Shown: positions 26,601 to 35,707, numbered from the stretch's first letter. The stretch is DNA of 62,009 nucleotides from Actinomycetota bacterium (GCA_005888335.1 VAWY01000030.1:1-62009), one strand, 5' to 3'. Made by a program: numbers and translations. Notes: generated from the sequence alone by a model not told the origin.

Positions 26601-27283
26601 CCCGCGCCGGCCGCCCGCAGCCGCCCCGCGAGGGCGGCCGTCCACGGCTTCTCGCCGAAGCGCTCGGGGATCGCCGCCGCGCTGCGCTCGTGGTCGTAGG
26701 CGACCCGGCGGTGCTCCACGCGGCCGTCGTCGTGGACGACCGCGTACGCGGCGCGCGGGTCGCCGTCGAGCGGCATGCCGACGCTGCCCGGGTTGACCAG
26801 GCGCACGCCGCGCGCCTCGCGCGCGAAGGCGAGGTGCGTGTGGCCGAAGACGAGCAGCTCCACGCCGCCGGGGACGGCGTCGAGCAGCTCGTCCTCGTCA
26901 TCGCCGGGCTCGGGCAGGAACGAGCGCATGTCGCTGGCCGCCGAGGCGTGCACGTAGAGCGTCGAGCCCTCGCGGACGTCGAAGGGCAGCCCGGCCAGCT
27001 CGGCGACCGTCTGCTCGTCGAGGGCAGCGACGCAATCCTCGGCCGCGGCGCCCGCCGTCTCGGGCCGGTCGGAGCCGTCGATCAGCCAGCGGTCGGTGTT
27101 GCCGCGCAGCCACGCGGCGTCGGCGAGCTCGCGCAGGCGGGCGACCGTCTCGGCGGGCCAGGCGCCGAAGAGCACGACGTCGCCGCCGACGATCCAGCGC
27201 CCAACGCCCGCGCCGCGCGCGTCGCCCAGCACCGCCTCGAGCGCGGGCAGGTTGCCGTGGACGTCGTAGAGGAGCCCGAGCAC
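26597..27283 (-). CDS. Calcineurin-like metallophosphoesterase (YfcE/MJ0936-type)
   Basis: 228 residues. Metal-site motifs: LLYDVHGN, VGGDVVLFG, RGNTDRW (GNxD in place of GNH), YVHASA, FGHTHLAF. This is the small phosphodiesterase group related to YfcE. The start is a GTG at 27283; the frame runs further upstream but has no protein-like sequence there. The short gap to the divergent acetyltransferase gene (21 bases) must contain both start signals. The last codons overlap the eight-repeat protein start. Confidence 0.87.
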   Translation of the reverse strand: MLGLLYDVHGNLPALEAVLGDARGAGVGRWIVGGDVVLFGAWPAETVARLRELADAAWLRGNTDRWLIDGSDRPETAGAAAEDCVAALDEQTVAELAGLPFDVREGSTLYVHASAASDMRSFLPEPGDDEDELLDAVPGGVELLVFGHTHLAFAREARGVRLVNPGSVGMPLDGDPRAAYAVVHDDGRVEHRRVAYDHERSAAAIPERFGEKPWTAALAGRLRAAGAG

Positions 27284-27304
27284 GGCGACATAGATTGCCG
27301 ATAC

Positions 27305-27970
27305 ATGGAGGACTTCGCGGTCTCCGGTCCGACGCTGACGCTCCGCCTGCCCACGCTGACCGACGCCCCGGCGCTCTATCGCCTGGGCTCGGACCCCGAG
27401 GTCACGCGGTTCTTCTCGTGGGGCCCGTACGAATGCGAGGAGGAGGCGGTCGCGTATCTCGAGCGCCTGCCCGCGCAGCGCCAGCTCGGCGAGCACCTCG
27501 ACTTCGTCGTCGAGCGCCGCGACCTGGGGCCGATCGGCATCACCGGGGTGTCGGAGATCTCGCGCCGCGACCGGCGCGGCATGGTCGGCACGTGGTTCGG
27601 GCGGCGGTGGTGGGGGACGGGGGCCAACAAGGAGTCCAAGGCGCTCGTCGCGCACGTCGCCTTCCGGCTGCTGGGCTTCGAGCGCCTCGGCGCCTACACC
27701 AACGTCCTGCATGGGCGCTCGCAGGCCGCGCTGCAGTCGATCGGCTTTCGCCGCGAGGGCGTGCTGCGCCAGTGGCACCGTCACGGCGACCGCGTCCACG
27801 ACGTCGTCATCTGGTCGATCCTGCGCGGCGAATACGAGCGCTCGGCGCTGGCGCTCGTGCCCGTCGAGGTCGCCGGCGAGCCGCCCCCGGCCTTCGTTCT
27901 AGGTCCGCCGCGACTCCCAGCTGAAGCCGCGGATCGCGAAGACCACGCCGAAGATCGCCCACGCGCCTAG
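27305..27970 (+). CDS. GNAT family N-acetyltransferase (RimJ/RimL-like)
   Basis: 221 residues. PTLTLRLPTLTDAPALYRLG, ITGVSEISRRDRRGMVGTWF, GRRWWGTGANKESKALVAHV, AFRLLGFERLGAYTNVLHGR and SQAALQSIGFRREGVLRQWH are the acetyl-CoA binding and N-terminal-acetylase-like segments. The substrate is unknown (protein N-terminus or small amine). The ATG at 27305 follows TAGATT (27291-27296) by 8 bases. The last 24 codons overlap the convergent ABC permease gene by 72 bases. Confidence 0.88.
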   Translation: MEDFAVSGPTLTLRLPTLTDAPALYRLGSDPEVTRFFSWGPYECEEEAVAYLERLPAQRQLGEHLDFVVERRDLGPIGITGVSEISRRDRRGMVGTWFGRRWWGTGANKESKALVAHVAFRLLGFERLGAYTNVLHGRSQAALQSIGFRREGVLRQWHRHGDRVHDVVIWSILRGEYERSALALVPVEVAGEPPPAFVLGPPRLPAEAADREDHAEDRPRA

Positions 27971-28741
27971 CACGGCCAGCGCGCCGGTGTGGGCGGCGAG
28001 GCCGCGGCCGTTGACCATCGCGCCGGTCAGGCCGTCGATGAGGTGCTTGAGCGGCAGGATCTCGGCGATCTGCTTGAGGAAGCCGGGCGCGTTGTTCGCG
28101 TCGTAGAAGACCCCCGAGATGAAGATGACCGGCAGGAAGACGGCGTTGACGTAGGCGGGCGCGGAGTCGAAGTTCGGGATCACGTGCGAGAAGGCGACGC
28201 CGAGCGAGGCGAAGCACACGACGCCGAGCGCCACGAACACGACGAGCTCGACCGGGTCCCTGAGCCCGTCGACGCCGAAGATCAGCTTGCCGGCGACGAG
28301 GATGATCGTCACCTGCAGCGCCGTGTTGGTCACCGCGTTGGCGGCGACGCCGCCGAGGTAGGCGCCGGTGGGCAACGGCGTGCCGCGGATCCGCTTGAGC
28401 ACGCCGGACTCGCGCAGGAACGTGAGGTTGAAGGCCAGCGCCGAGAAGGTCGTCGAGAGCACGCTCATCCCGGCGATCCCGGGCACGATCACGTTGAGGT
28501 CCTTCTGGTTGCTGCTGAAGATCGCGCCGAAGAAGCCCAGGAACAGCAGCGGCAGCAGGAAGTTGAAGAACGCCGCGCTCGGGTTGCGCCAGAACAGCTT
28601 GCGCTCCAGGCGGTATTGGCGCCACACAAGCGCCGCTGGTCGAAGGCCAAGCGCGCGGTTGAGGGCGGCCGGATGAAGCCCAGGCGGGTCAGAGGCGGGG
28701 GCCGGATGCCCCCGGCGTGGAACCCCTGCGTCAGGCTTCAT
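27899..28741 (-). CDS. ABC-2 type transporter permease
   Basis: 280 residues, six predicted membrane spans, with the ABC-2 layout (RQYRLERKLFWRNPSAAFFN at the N-terminus, FLRESGVLKRIRGTPLPTGA in the first loop, PVIFISGVFYDANNAPGFLK near the end). With the ATPase encoded just upstream on the same strand (11-base overlap) it forms an exporter, for a drug, lipid or polymer. The first 40 residues from the ATG at 28741 are Pro-rich, so a later start is possible. Confidence 0.9.
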   Translation of the reverse strand: MKPDAGVPRRGHPAPASDPPGLHPAALNRALGLRPAALVWRQYRLERKLFWRNPSAAFFNFLLPLLFLGFFGAIFSSNQKDLNVIVPGIAGMSVLSTTFSALAFNLTFLRESGVLKRIRGTPLPTGAYLGGVAANAVTNTALQVTIILVAGKLIFGVDGLRDPVELVVFVALGVVCFASLGVAFSHVIPNFDSAPAYVNAVFLPVIFISGVFYDANNAPGFLKQIAEILPLKHLIDGLTGAMVNGRGLAAHTGALAVLGAWAIFGVVFAIRGFSWESRRT

Positions 28742-29591
28742 CGGCCGTCAGCTCCAGGTAGACCTCCTCGAGCGAGGGGCGCGTGACCTCGAGGTCCTCG
28801 AGCCGCTCGCCGCGGGCCAGCGCCTCCCCGGTCAGCTCGTGCAGGAGGGTGGTCGGGTCGTCGGTGACGTGCTCGACGAGGTCCCCGGCGGCGTCGCGGT
28901 AGGAGACGCGCACCCGCCGAGCCGAGTCGACGCCGAGCTCGCGCGGCGCCCCCTCGGCGAGGATCCGCCCGCCCTTGATGATCGCCACGCGGTCGGCGAG
29001 CGACTGCGCCTCGTCGAGGTAGTGGGTGGTCAGCAGGACCGTCTTGCCGAGGTCGCGCAGCGAGCGGATCGTGCCCCAGGCGGTGCGCCGGGCGGCCGGA
29101 TCGAAGCCGGTCGTCGGCTCGTCGAGGAAGATCAGCTCCGGGTCGCCGACCAGCGCGAGCCCCAGGTCGAGCCGGCGCAGCTGGCCGCCCGACAGCTCGC
29201 GCGCCTTGGCGTGCTCCTTGCCCTGCAGGCCGATGAGCTCGATGACCTCGTCGGGGTCGCGCGGGCGCGGATACATCCCGCCGAAGTGCACGAGCGCTTC
29301 GCGCACCTGGATGTGGTTGTAGATGCCCGTCTGCTGCAGCACGATCCCCATGCGCTCGCGCAGCGCGCGCGGCCGGTGGCCCGGGTCGAAGCCCAGCACC
29401 GAGACCTCGCCGCGGTCGCGCGTGCGGTAGCCCTCGAGGATCTCCACGGTCGTCGTCTTGCCCGCGCCGTTGGGCCCGAGCAGGCCGAAGACCTCGCCGC
29501 GCTCGACGCGGAAGTCGATGCCGCCGACGGCCTCCAGGCCCCCGTAGGACTTGTGCAGGTCGCGGACTTCGATGGCGGACGAGGCCCTCAT
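28731..29591 (-). CDS. ABC transporter ATP-binding protein (DrrA/CcmA type)
   Basis: 286 residues. Walker A GPNGAGKTTT, Q-loop LQQTGIY, signature ELSGGQLRRLDL, Walker B LIFLDEPTTG, H-loop LTTHYLDE, plus the C-terminal domain found in drug exporters. It powers the permease at 27899. The ATG at 29591 gives MRASSAIEVRDLHKSYGGLE. The 90-base gap to the divergent ppx gene holds both promoters. Confidence 0.93.
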   Translation of the reverse strand: MRASSAIEVRDLHKSYGGLEAVGGIDFRVERGEVFGLLGPNGAGKTTTVEILEGYRTRDRGEVSVLGFDPGHRPRALRERMGIVLQQTGIYNHIQVREALVHFGGMYPRPRDPDEVIELIGLQGKEHAKARELSGGQLRRLDLGLALVGDPELIFLDEPTTGFDPAARRTAWGTIRSLRDLGKTVLLTTHYLDEAQSLADRVAIIKGGRILAEGAPRELGVDSARRVRVSYRDAAGDLVEHVTDDPTTLLHELTGEALARGERLEDLEVTRPSLEEVYLELTADEA

Positions 29592-29681
29592 GGCCGACAA
29601 TGTTGCAGCACGGCGCCGGTCGGCCGGCCGGCGCCCTCGAGAAGCGCGGCTCCGGACCCGGCCGGCCGCGACCCAAGACCT

Positions 29682-30551
29682 TTGCTCTGCGCCTGCGTCG
29701 ACATCGGCTCGAACACCACGCGCCTCCTGGTGGCCGAGACCGGCAACAACGGGTTCCGCGAGATCCTCGCCCAGCGCAGCTTCACCCGCCTGGGCGCGGC
29801 GACGGGACCCGACGGGGCGATCGCGCACGAGAAGATCAGGGAGGTGGCCGAGGTCGTCGCCGCGCAGGTCGCCGCCGCCCGCGAGGTGGGCGCGCGGCGG
29901 CTGCGCGTCGTGGCCACGGCGGCGATCCGGTGCGCGCCCAACCGCGACGGGCTGGTCGAGGCGATCGCCCGCGCCGCCGGGGTGGACGTCGATGTCCTCA
30001 CCGCCGAGGAGGAGGCGCGCCTGGCCTTCTCGGGCGCCACCGCGCTCATCGACCCGCCGCCCGCCGGGTCCATCGGCGTCGTGGACGTCGGCGGGGGCTC
30101 GTCGGAGCTGGCGGTCGGCACGGTCGCCGAGGGCGCGCGCTGGATCGTCTCGCTCCCGGTGGGCTCTGGCGTGCTGGCCGACGCGCACCTGCGCTCCGAC
30201 CCCCCAGCGCCCGCCGAGCTCGCCGCGCTGCGCGAGGCCGCCGCGCGCGCGTTCGGCGCGATCAGCCCCCCGCACACCGACGTCGCCGTCGCCGTCGGCG
30301 GGAGCGCGACGTCGCTGCGCCGCCTCGTGGGCCCCGTGCTCGACGAGGAGTCGATCGCCGAGGCGCTCGAGGCGGTCGTCGCCGACCGCGCCGCCTCGGT
30401 CGCCCGCCGCTACGACCTCGATGCCGAGCGCGTCCGGCTGCTGCCGGCCGGGCTGGCGGTGCTCGAGGAGGCCGCTCGGGTCTTCGCCGCGCCGCTGGAG
30501 CTCGCGCTCGGCGGCCTGCGCGAGGGCGTCCTGCTGGCGGAGACGGCCTAG
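29682..30551 (+). CDS. ppx: Ppx/GppA exopolyphosphatase family protein
   Basis: 289 residues, the short actinobacterial form. ASKHA-fold motifs: ACVDIGSNTTRLLVAE at the N-terminus, VATAAIRCAPN, GVVDVGGGSSELAVG, VAVGGSATSLRR. It removes terminal phosphate from polyphosphate or hydrolyses pppGpp. It opens a cluster with two CHAD proteins and ppk1, which supports polyphosphate as substrate. The start is a TTG at 29682 just ahead of the first motif; no ATG or GTG is better placed. Confidence 0.88.
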   Translation: MLCACVDIGSNTTRLLVAETGNNGFREILAQRSFTRLGAATGPDGAIAHEKIREVAEVVAAQVAAAREVGARRLRVVATAAIRCAPNRDGLVEAIARAAGVDVDVLTAEEEARLAFSGATALIDPPPAGSIGVVDVGGGSSELAVGTVAEGARWIVSLPVGSGVLADAHLRSDPPAPAELAALREAAARAFGAISPPHTDVAVAVGGSATSLRRLVGPVLDEESIAEALEAVVADRAASVARRYDLDAERVRLLPAGLAVLEEAARVFAAPLELALGGLREGVLLAETA

Positions 30552-30572
30552 AGTGCGCCCCCCCGCAACATG

Positions 30573-30706
30573 CCGCACGAAACGGCCGACGCCGATCACC
30601 GCCTGGCGGCGTCCTCGGTCGGGGCAAGGGCTCCGCCCTGGCACCCTCCCTGCGTCCTTGCCAGCCGGCGCCGGCGCCTGCCCGTTTCGCGCGTCACGTC
30701 ACGGGG
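30573..30706 (+). repeat. Dispersed structured element, copy 1
   Basis: About 134 bases matching 58652-58785 without gaps, with about 16 differences; a 52-base block (30588-30639) and a 33-base block (30648-30680) are identical. It fills the gap between ppx and the first CHAD gene; its core ends 45 bases before that ATG. Folding: outer stem 30603-30609 with 30658-30664, inner hairpin GCAAGGGC-TCC-GCCCTGGC (30624-30642, one mismatch). Alternatively GGCAAGG (30623-30629) pairs with CCTTGCC (30656-30662), which would break both. Confidence 0.75.
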
Positions 30707-30720
30707 GGGCGCACTGAGCC

Positions 30721-31254
30721 ATGGCCAAGGCCCGCGAGATCGCGATCGACCCCGGCGAGCCGTTCGCCGTGGCCGCCCGGCGCGTCGTCTCGGTCCGCGC
30801 GGCCGAGCTGTTCGATCACGCCGAGAACGTCCTCGACACCGGCGACATCGAGCGGGTGCACGACATGCGCGTGACCACGCGGCGGCTGCGCGCGGCGCTC
30901 GAGGTCTTCGCGGAGGCGTTCCCCAAGGGCCGGCTGCGGCCGGTGCTGCGCGACGTCAAGCGCCTCGCCGACGCGCTCGGCGAGCGCCGCGATCCCGACG
31001 TGCACATCGCGGAGTTCACCCAGCTGCGCGCCGAGCTCGCCGAGGCCGACCACCCGGGGGTCGACCTGCTGCTCGAGTCGCTGCGCGAGGAGCAGGCGCG
31101 CGGCAACGAGCGCCTCGCGGCGGCGCTCGAGCGGGCGCGCGAGAGCGACCTCCCCGGGCGGCTGGCCGCGCTGGCGGGTCCCGCGCCGGAGCCCGAAGCC
31201 GAGCGCGAGCCGCCGCTCGGCGAGCTCGCGCCGGCATCGGAGGTCGGGACGTGA
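30721..31254 (+). CDS. CHAD domain protein, first of a pair
   Basis: 177 residues of alpha-helical CHAD fold with its conserved His and basic residues (VHDMRVTTRRLRAALEVFAE, KRLADALGERRDPDVHIAEF). CHAD proteins bind polyphosphate granules in other bacteria. The usual domain of about 300 residues is split here between this and the next gene, each carrying one four-helix half starting with a similar HDxRVxxKRLR motif. The ATG at 30721 lies after the dispersed element; the stop overlaps the next start (GTGA). Confidence 0.88.
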   Translation: MAKAREIAIDPGEPFAVAARRVVSVRAAELFDHAENVLDTGDIERVHDMRVTTRRLRAALEVFAEAFPKGRLRPVLRDVKRLADALGERRDPDVHIAEFTQLRAELAEADHPGVDLLLESLREEQARGNERLAAALERARESDLPGRLAALAGPAPEPEAEREPPLGELAPASEVGT

Positions 31255-31814
31255 AGGCGCGCAACGTCAAGGGCCTGCGCGCCGATCTGCCGCTCGCCGA
31301 CGCGGCCCAGCGGATCGTCGCCGTCCGGCTCGCCGAGCTGTGCGGCCTGGCCGAGCGCGCCCAGGACCCCGCACGGGTCGCCGAGCTGCACGACACGCGC
31401 ATCGCCGCCAAGCGCCTGCGCTACGTCCTGGAGATCACCGCGTCGTGCTTCGGCCCCTACGCCGGGACGGCGCTCAGGCGCGCCAAGGACGTCCAGGACC
31501 TGCTGGGGGAGGTCCATGACTGCGACGTGATGCTGCCGCGCCTCGACGGGCTGCGCACGCAGGTCCGCGAGCGCGACGCCGCCTGGCTGGTCGGCACCGC
31601 CCGGCGCGCCGATCCCCCGCACGCCGAGGCGTATCGCGGCCTCGAGCGCCTGGCCGTCGAGCTGACCGCGCGGCGCGCCCGGCTGTTCCACGACTGGCTC
31701 GAGCTCTGGCGCGACCTGCAGCGCAAGGGCTTTCGCGCGCGGCTCGAGCACGCGATCGGTGAACGACCCGTGACGGAGCGCGCGCCGAGCCTGGACGGCG
31801 CGGGTACGGTGTGA
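31251..31814 (+). CDS. CHAD domain protein, second of a pair
   Basis: 187 residues: LHDTRIAAKRLRYVLEITAS followed by RRAKDVQDLLGEVHDCDVML is the second CHAD half, with the His and Lys/Arg row that lines the polyphosphate groove. The GTG at 31251 overlaps the first CHAD gene, and its stop is 3 bases before ppk1, so all three are one transcript. Likely role: binding or localising polyphosphate, perhaps as a heterodimer with the first CHAD protein. Confidence 0.88.
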   Translation: MKARNVKGLRADLPLADAAQRIVAVRLAELCGLAERAQDPARVAELHDTRIAAKRLRYVLEITASCFGPYAGTALRRAKDVQDLLGEVHDCDVMLPRLDGLRTQVRERDAAWLVGTARRADPPHAEAYRGLERLAVELTARRARLFHDWLELWRDLQRKGFRARLEHAIGERPVTERAPSLDGAGTV

Positions 31815-31817
31815 AGG

Positions 31818-33977
31818 ATGGCGACGTCGGACCGGGTGGCCGCGCAGGACCCGATCTCCGCAGTGTCGACCGCCGAGCTCGAGGAGCTCGAGCGCGAGCC
31901 GCGCGAGGAGGTCGAGGACAGCGACCTGTTCTTCAACCGCGAGACCTCGTGGGTGCGCTTCAACGAGCGCGTCCTCGAGCTCGCCGAGGACACGGCCGTC
32001 CCGCTGCTCGAGCGGGTCAAGTTCAGCGCGATCTACGCCAAGAACCTCGACGAGTTCTTCATGGTCCGCGTCGCCGGGCTGCACGACCAGGTCGACGCCG
32101 GAATCACCGAGCCGCTGGCCGACGGGCGCACGCCGGCCGAGACGATCGACGCGCTGCGCGAGAAGATCCTCGTCCAATTCGACCGGCTGACGCGCAACCT
32201 CAGCCGCGAGCTGCTGCCCGCGCTCGCCGAGCACGGCGTGCGGATCGTCACCTGCGGCCAGCTCACCGACGCCCAGCGCGACGCGCTCGGCGAGCGCTTC
32301 CGCCGCCAGATCTTCCCGGTCCTCACGCCGCTGGCCGTCGGGCTCGGGCGCCCGTTCCCCTACATCTCCAACCTCTCGCTCAGCCTCGCCGTGCTCGTGC
32401 GCGACCCGATCTCCGACCACACGACGTTCGCCCGCGTCAAGGTCCCCAAGGAGATGCTCGAGCGCTTCGTCGACGTCGACGACGGCAAGACGTTCGTCCC
32501 GCTCGAGCAGGTCATCGCGGCGAACCTCGACGCGCTGTTCCCCGGCATGGAGATCGTCGACCACGGGTTCTTCCGCGTCAGCCGCGACGCCGACTTCGAG
32601 GTCTCCGACGAGGCCGACGACCTGCTCCGTGCCGTCGAGGCCGAGCTGCGCCGCCGGCGCTTCGGCGAGGTCGTCCGCGTCGAGGTCAACGACGACATGG
32701 CGCCCGCCCTGCGCGCCCAGCTGATCGAGGCGCTGGAGGTCGAGCCGCGCCAGGTCTACGACGTCGGCGGGCTGATGGACCTCGAGGACCTGATGCAGCT
32801 CTACGGCCTGCCCGGGATGGCCGAGCTGCGCGACCCGCCCTGGACGCCGGTCACCCAGCCGCGGCTGCGCTCCGAGGACGGCGAGGTCGACATGTTCACC
32901 GTCATCCGCTCGGGCGACGTCCTCGTGCACCACCCGTACGACTCGTTCTCGACCTCGGTCGAGCGCTTCGTCCAGCAGGCGGTCGCCGACCCCGAGGTCC
33001 TGGCCATCAAGCTGACGATCTACCGCACGAGCGACGACACGCCGCTCATCCCGGCGCTGATCCGCGCGACCGAGCGCGGCAAGCAGGCGGTCTGCCTGGT
33101 CGAGCTCAAGGCGCGCTTCGACGAGCGCGCGAACATCGGCTGGGCCCGCGCGCTGGAGGAGGCCGGTGTGCACGTCGTCTACGGCCACCCGTCGCTCAAG
33201 ACCCACGCCAAGTGCATCCTGGTCGTGCGCCGCGAGGGCGACGGCGTGCGCCACTACCTGCACATCGGGACCGGCAACTACCACCCGACGACCGCGCGGC
33301 TGTACACCGACTTCGGGCTGTTCACCGACGACCAGGACATCGGCGACGACGTCGCCGACATGTTCAACTTCCTCACCGGCTACGCGCGGCCGCGCGGCTA
33401 CCGCCAGGTGCTCGTCGCGCCCGACCACATGCGCGAGGGCATCATCGACGAGATCCGGACGACCGTTGAGGCGCACGAGCGCGGCGAGCCCGTCCGGATC
33501 CGCATGAAGATGAACTCGCTGGTCGACAAGGCGTGCATCCGCGCGCTCTACGACGCGTCGCGCGCGGGGGTCCCGATCGACCTCAACGTGCGCGGGATCT
33601 GCTGCCTGAAGCCCGGCCTGGAGGGCGTCAGCGACAACATCCGCGTCGCCTCGATCGTCGGGCGCTTCCTCGAGCACTCGCGCATCTACGCGTTCGAGCG
33701 CGGCGACGAGCAGTCGGTGTGGATCGGCTCCGCCGACCTCATGCCGCGCAACCTCGACACCCGCGTCGAGCTGATGACCCGGGTGCAGGACCCCACGCTG
33801 CGCGATGACCTGCTCGACACGCTCGAGCGCTGCTTCGGCGACGACACCAACGCGTGGGAGCTGGACGCCCACGGCACGTGGAGGCGCCGCACGCCGCAGG
33901 GCCCCGAGCCCCGCAGCGTGCAGCGCGAGCTGATGCTCGGCCACGCGGCGCGCGCGGCCGAGACCGTCTCCGCCTAG
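31818..33977 (+). CDS. ppk1: Polyphosphate kinase 1
   Basis: 719 residues, full length. The N-domain has FFNRETSWVRFNERVLELAE, then FSAIYAKNLDEFFMVRVAGL; the catalytic part has SLKTHAKCILVVRREG with the His (about 463) that is phosphorylated, and HIGTGNYHPTTARLYTDFGL (about 480). It makes polyphosphate from ATP reversibly. ATG at 31818, 3 bases after the CHAD stop. Its TAG is shared on opposite strands with the narK stop (CTAG at 33974-33977), leaving no room for a terminator. Confidence 0.96.
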   Translation: MATSDRVAAQDPISAVSTAELEELEREPREEVEDSDLFFNRETSWVRFNERVLELAEDTAVPLLERVKFSAIYAKNLDEFFMVRVAGLHDQVDAGITEPLADGRTPAETIDALREKILVQFDRLTRNLSRELLPALAEHGVRIVTCGQLTDAQRDALGERFRRQIFPVLTPLAVGLGRPFPYISNLSLSLAVLVRDPISDHTTFARVKVPKEMLERFVDVDDGKTFVPLEQVIAANLDALFPGMEIVDHGFFRVSRDADFEVSDEADDLLRAVEAELRRRRFGEVVRVEVNDDMAPALRAQLIEALEVEPRQVYDVGGLMDLEDLMQLYGLPGMAELRDPPWTPVTQPRLRSEDGEVDMFTVIRSGDVLVHHPYDSFSTSVERFVQQAVADPEVLAIKLTIYRTSDDTPLIPALIRATERGKQAVCLVELKARFDERANIGWARALEEAGVHVVYGHPSLKTHAKCILVVRREGDGVRHYLHIGTGNYHPTTARLYTDFGLFTDDQDIGDDVADMFNFLTGYARPRGYRQVLVAPDHMREGIIDEIRTTVEAHERGEPVRIRMKMNSLVDKACIRALYDASRAGVPIDLNVRGICCLKPGLEGVSDNIRVASIVGRFLEHSRIYAFERGDEQSVWIGSADLMPRNLDTRVELMTRVQDPTLRDDLLDTLERCFGDDTNAWELDAHGTWRRRTPQGPEPRSVQRELMLGHAARAAETVSA

Positions 33978-35596
33978 ACCGACGCGTAGGCCAGGCTCGG
34001 GACCTTCTCCACCGCAAGGCTCTTGCGGAGGTAGAAGAACCACGTCATGACCGCGAAGACCACGTAGGCGCCGAGGAAGACCCACAGGGCGGGGATCGAC
34101 CAGGTGGCGTGCGCGGCGGCGACGTGGGCCTTCGTCGCGGCCAGCTCGGCCTTCGCGTGCGCGATCCCGAGCTTGTCGTGGGCCGCGGTCGCCTTGACGA
34201 GCGCCGCCTGCAGCGGCTTGGTCGCCTTCGTCATCTCGACGACGGTCGACAGGCTGGCCTGGCGGAAGGCGACCTGGATGAGGAAGCCGCCGAACGCGCC
34301 GATCGCGCCGGCGATGCCGATCACCGCGGCGGCCTGGCGCTTGAACGACAGCGCGGTGCCCGCGGCGTCCAGCCCCTTCTCGTCGGCCTCCTTGCGGCCG
34401 AGCGCGGCGAAGATGCACGGGATCATCCGGTAGGTCGACCCGTTCCCCGCGCCGGCGAACAGGAAGATGGCCATGTAGGAGGCGAAGAACAGCGTGAAGC
34501 TGTGGTCGTTGACGCCGGCGATCGCGCACGCGGTGAACGCGCCCATGCCGACGAAGCAGGCCAGCGTGACCTTCGCGCCGCCCATCCGGTCCGACAGCCA
34601 GCCGCCGAACGGTCGGGCCACCGAGCCGATGAGCGCGCCGACGAACCCGAGCCCGGCCAGGTAGGTCGCGATGAACGGGTGCTTGCCGAGGAACTCCGGG
34701 AAGGTGTTCTTGACGACCAGCGGCAGCGCGAACGAGTAGCCGATGAACGAGCCGAAGGTGCCGATGTAGAGGATCGACATCACCCACGTCTGGCCGTGGC
34801 GCAGCGCCATCACGTAGGCCTTCGTGTCGGCCTTGGCCTGCGTGAGGCTGTCCATGTACAGCCACGCGCCGACCGCGGCCACGATGATCAGCGGCATCCA
34901 CATCAGCCCGGCGTAGGCCAGGTGCACGTCGTGCGCGGGCAGCTTCACGGCCGCGGCGGGCACGCCGGCGATGATCACCAGCGGCACCAGCAGCTGGGCC
35001 ACGGCGACGCCGAGGTTGCCGCCCGCGGCGTTGAGCCCGAGCGCGAAGCCCTTCTTGCCCTCGGGGTAGAAGAACGAGATGTTGGCCATCGACGAGGAGA
35101 AGTTGCCTCCGCCGACGCCGGCAGTCGCGGCGCACGCGAGCAGGACCCAGAACTGAGCGTCGTGGCTCAGGCCTGCGAGCCACCCGCTTGGGACGACGAT
35201 GGCCAGCAGCAGGGCGGGGATGAACAGCATGGACGCGCTGATCCCGGTCCACAGCCGTCCGCCGAAGCGCGGGACGGCGAACGTGTAGGGGATCCGAAGC
35301 GCGGAGCCGATCAGGTTCGGAACAGCGGTCAGCCAGAACTGCTCGGGAAGCGACAGCGTGATCCCGATGTTGCCGAGGTTGATCACGACGATCGTCCACA
35401 GCACCCAGATCGAGAAGCCGAGGTGCTCGGCGAAGATCGAGAAGGCGAGGTTCTTGCGGGCGATGCGCTTGCCCGTGGCCTCCCAGAACTGCTCGTTCTC
35501 GGGCTCCCAGTCGTCGATCCAGCGGCCCCTGGCGGGGCCCTTGGTGGCGGTGCTCTCGGCCGCCGCGGCGGCAGGGTCGGTGTCGATCGTGGTCAT
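33974..35596 (-). CDS. narK: Nitrate/nitrite MFS transporter, NarK family, extended C-terminus
   Basis: 540 residues, longer than usual NarK (about 400-460). The nitrate signature segments are present (ATAGVGGGNFSSSMANISFF, then PEGKKGFALGLNAAGGNLGV, and FAGAGNGSTYRMIPCIFAAL). Between the last two helices is an added Ala/Lys-rich helical stretch (about 455-510, ATKPLQAALVKATAAHDKLG onwards). It imports nitrate and/or exports nitrite for the reductases encoded next door. The ATG at 35596 is chosen ahead of the WIDDWEPENEQFW segment. Divergent from the TetR gene, with a TGAAC dyad between. Confidence 0.92.
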   Translation of the reverse strand: MTTIDTDPAAAAAESTATKGPARGRWIDDWEPENEQFWEATGKRIARKNLAFSIFAEHLGFSIWVLWTIVVINLGNIGITLSLPEQFWLTAVPNLIGSALRIPYTFAVPRFGGRLWTGISASMLFIPALLLAIVVPSGWLAGLSHDAQFWVLLACAATAGVGGGNFSSSMANISFFYPEGKKGFALGLNAAGGNLGVAVAQLLVPLVIIAGVPAAAVKLPAHDVHLAYAGLMWMPLIIVAAVGAWLYMDSLTQAKADTKAYVMALRHGQTWVMSILYIGTFGSFIGYSFALPLVVKNTFPEFLGKHPFIATYLAGLGFVGALIGSVARPFGGWLSDRMGGAKVTLACFVGMGAFTACAIAGVNDHSFTLFFASYMAIFLFAGAGNGSTYRMIPCIFAALGRKEADEKGLDAAGTALSFKRQAAAVIGIAGAIGAFGGFLIQVAFRQASLSTVVEMTKATKPLQAALVKATAAHDKLGIAHAKAELAATKAHVAAAHATWSIPALWVFLGAYVVFAVMTWFFYLRKSLAVEKVPSLAYASV

Positions 35597-35684
35597 GCGG
35601 CGCGAAGCTAGGACCGCATTCCAGGGGCCGGTATGTGCCGCCGGTCGGGGGATCGCCGCGCGGTTTCGCCCGTCGGTCGATGGT

Positions 35685-35700
35685 TGAACGTGCCGGTTCA
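35685..35700. promoter_or_regulatory. TGAAC dyad, narK/tetR promoter region
   Basis: TGAACGTGCCGGTTCA, an inverted repeat TGAAC-N6-GTTCA, 8 bases before the TetR ATG. The same half-sites at the same spacing occur at 36197-36212 before nirB. Confidence 0.6.
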
Positions 35701-35707
35701 CGGCACG

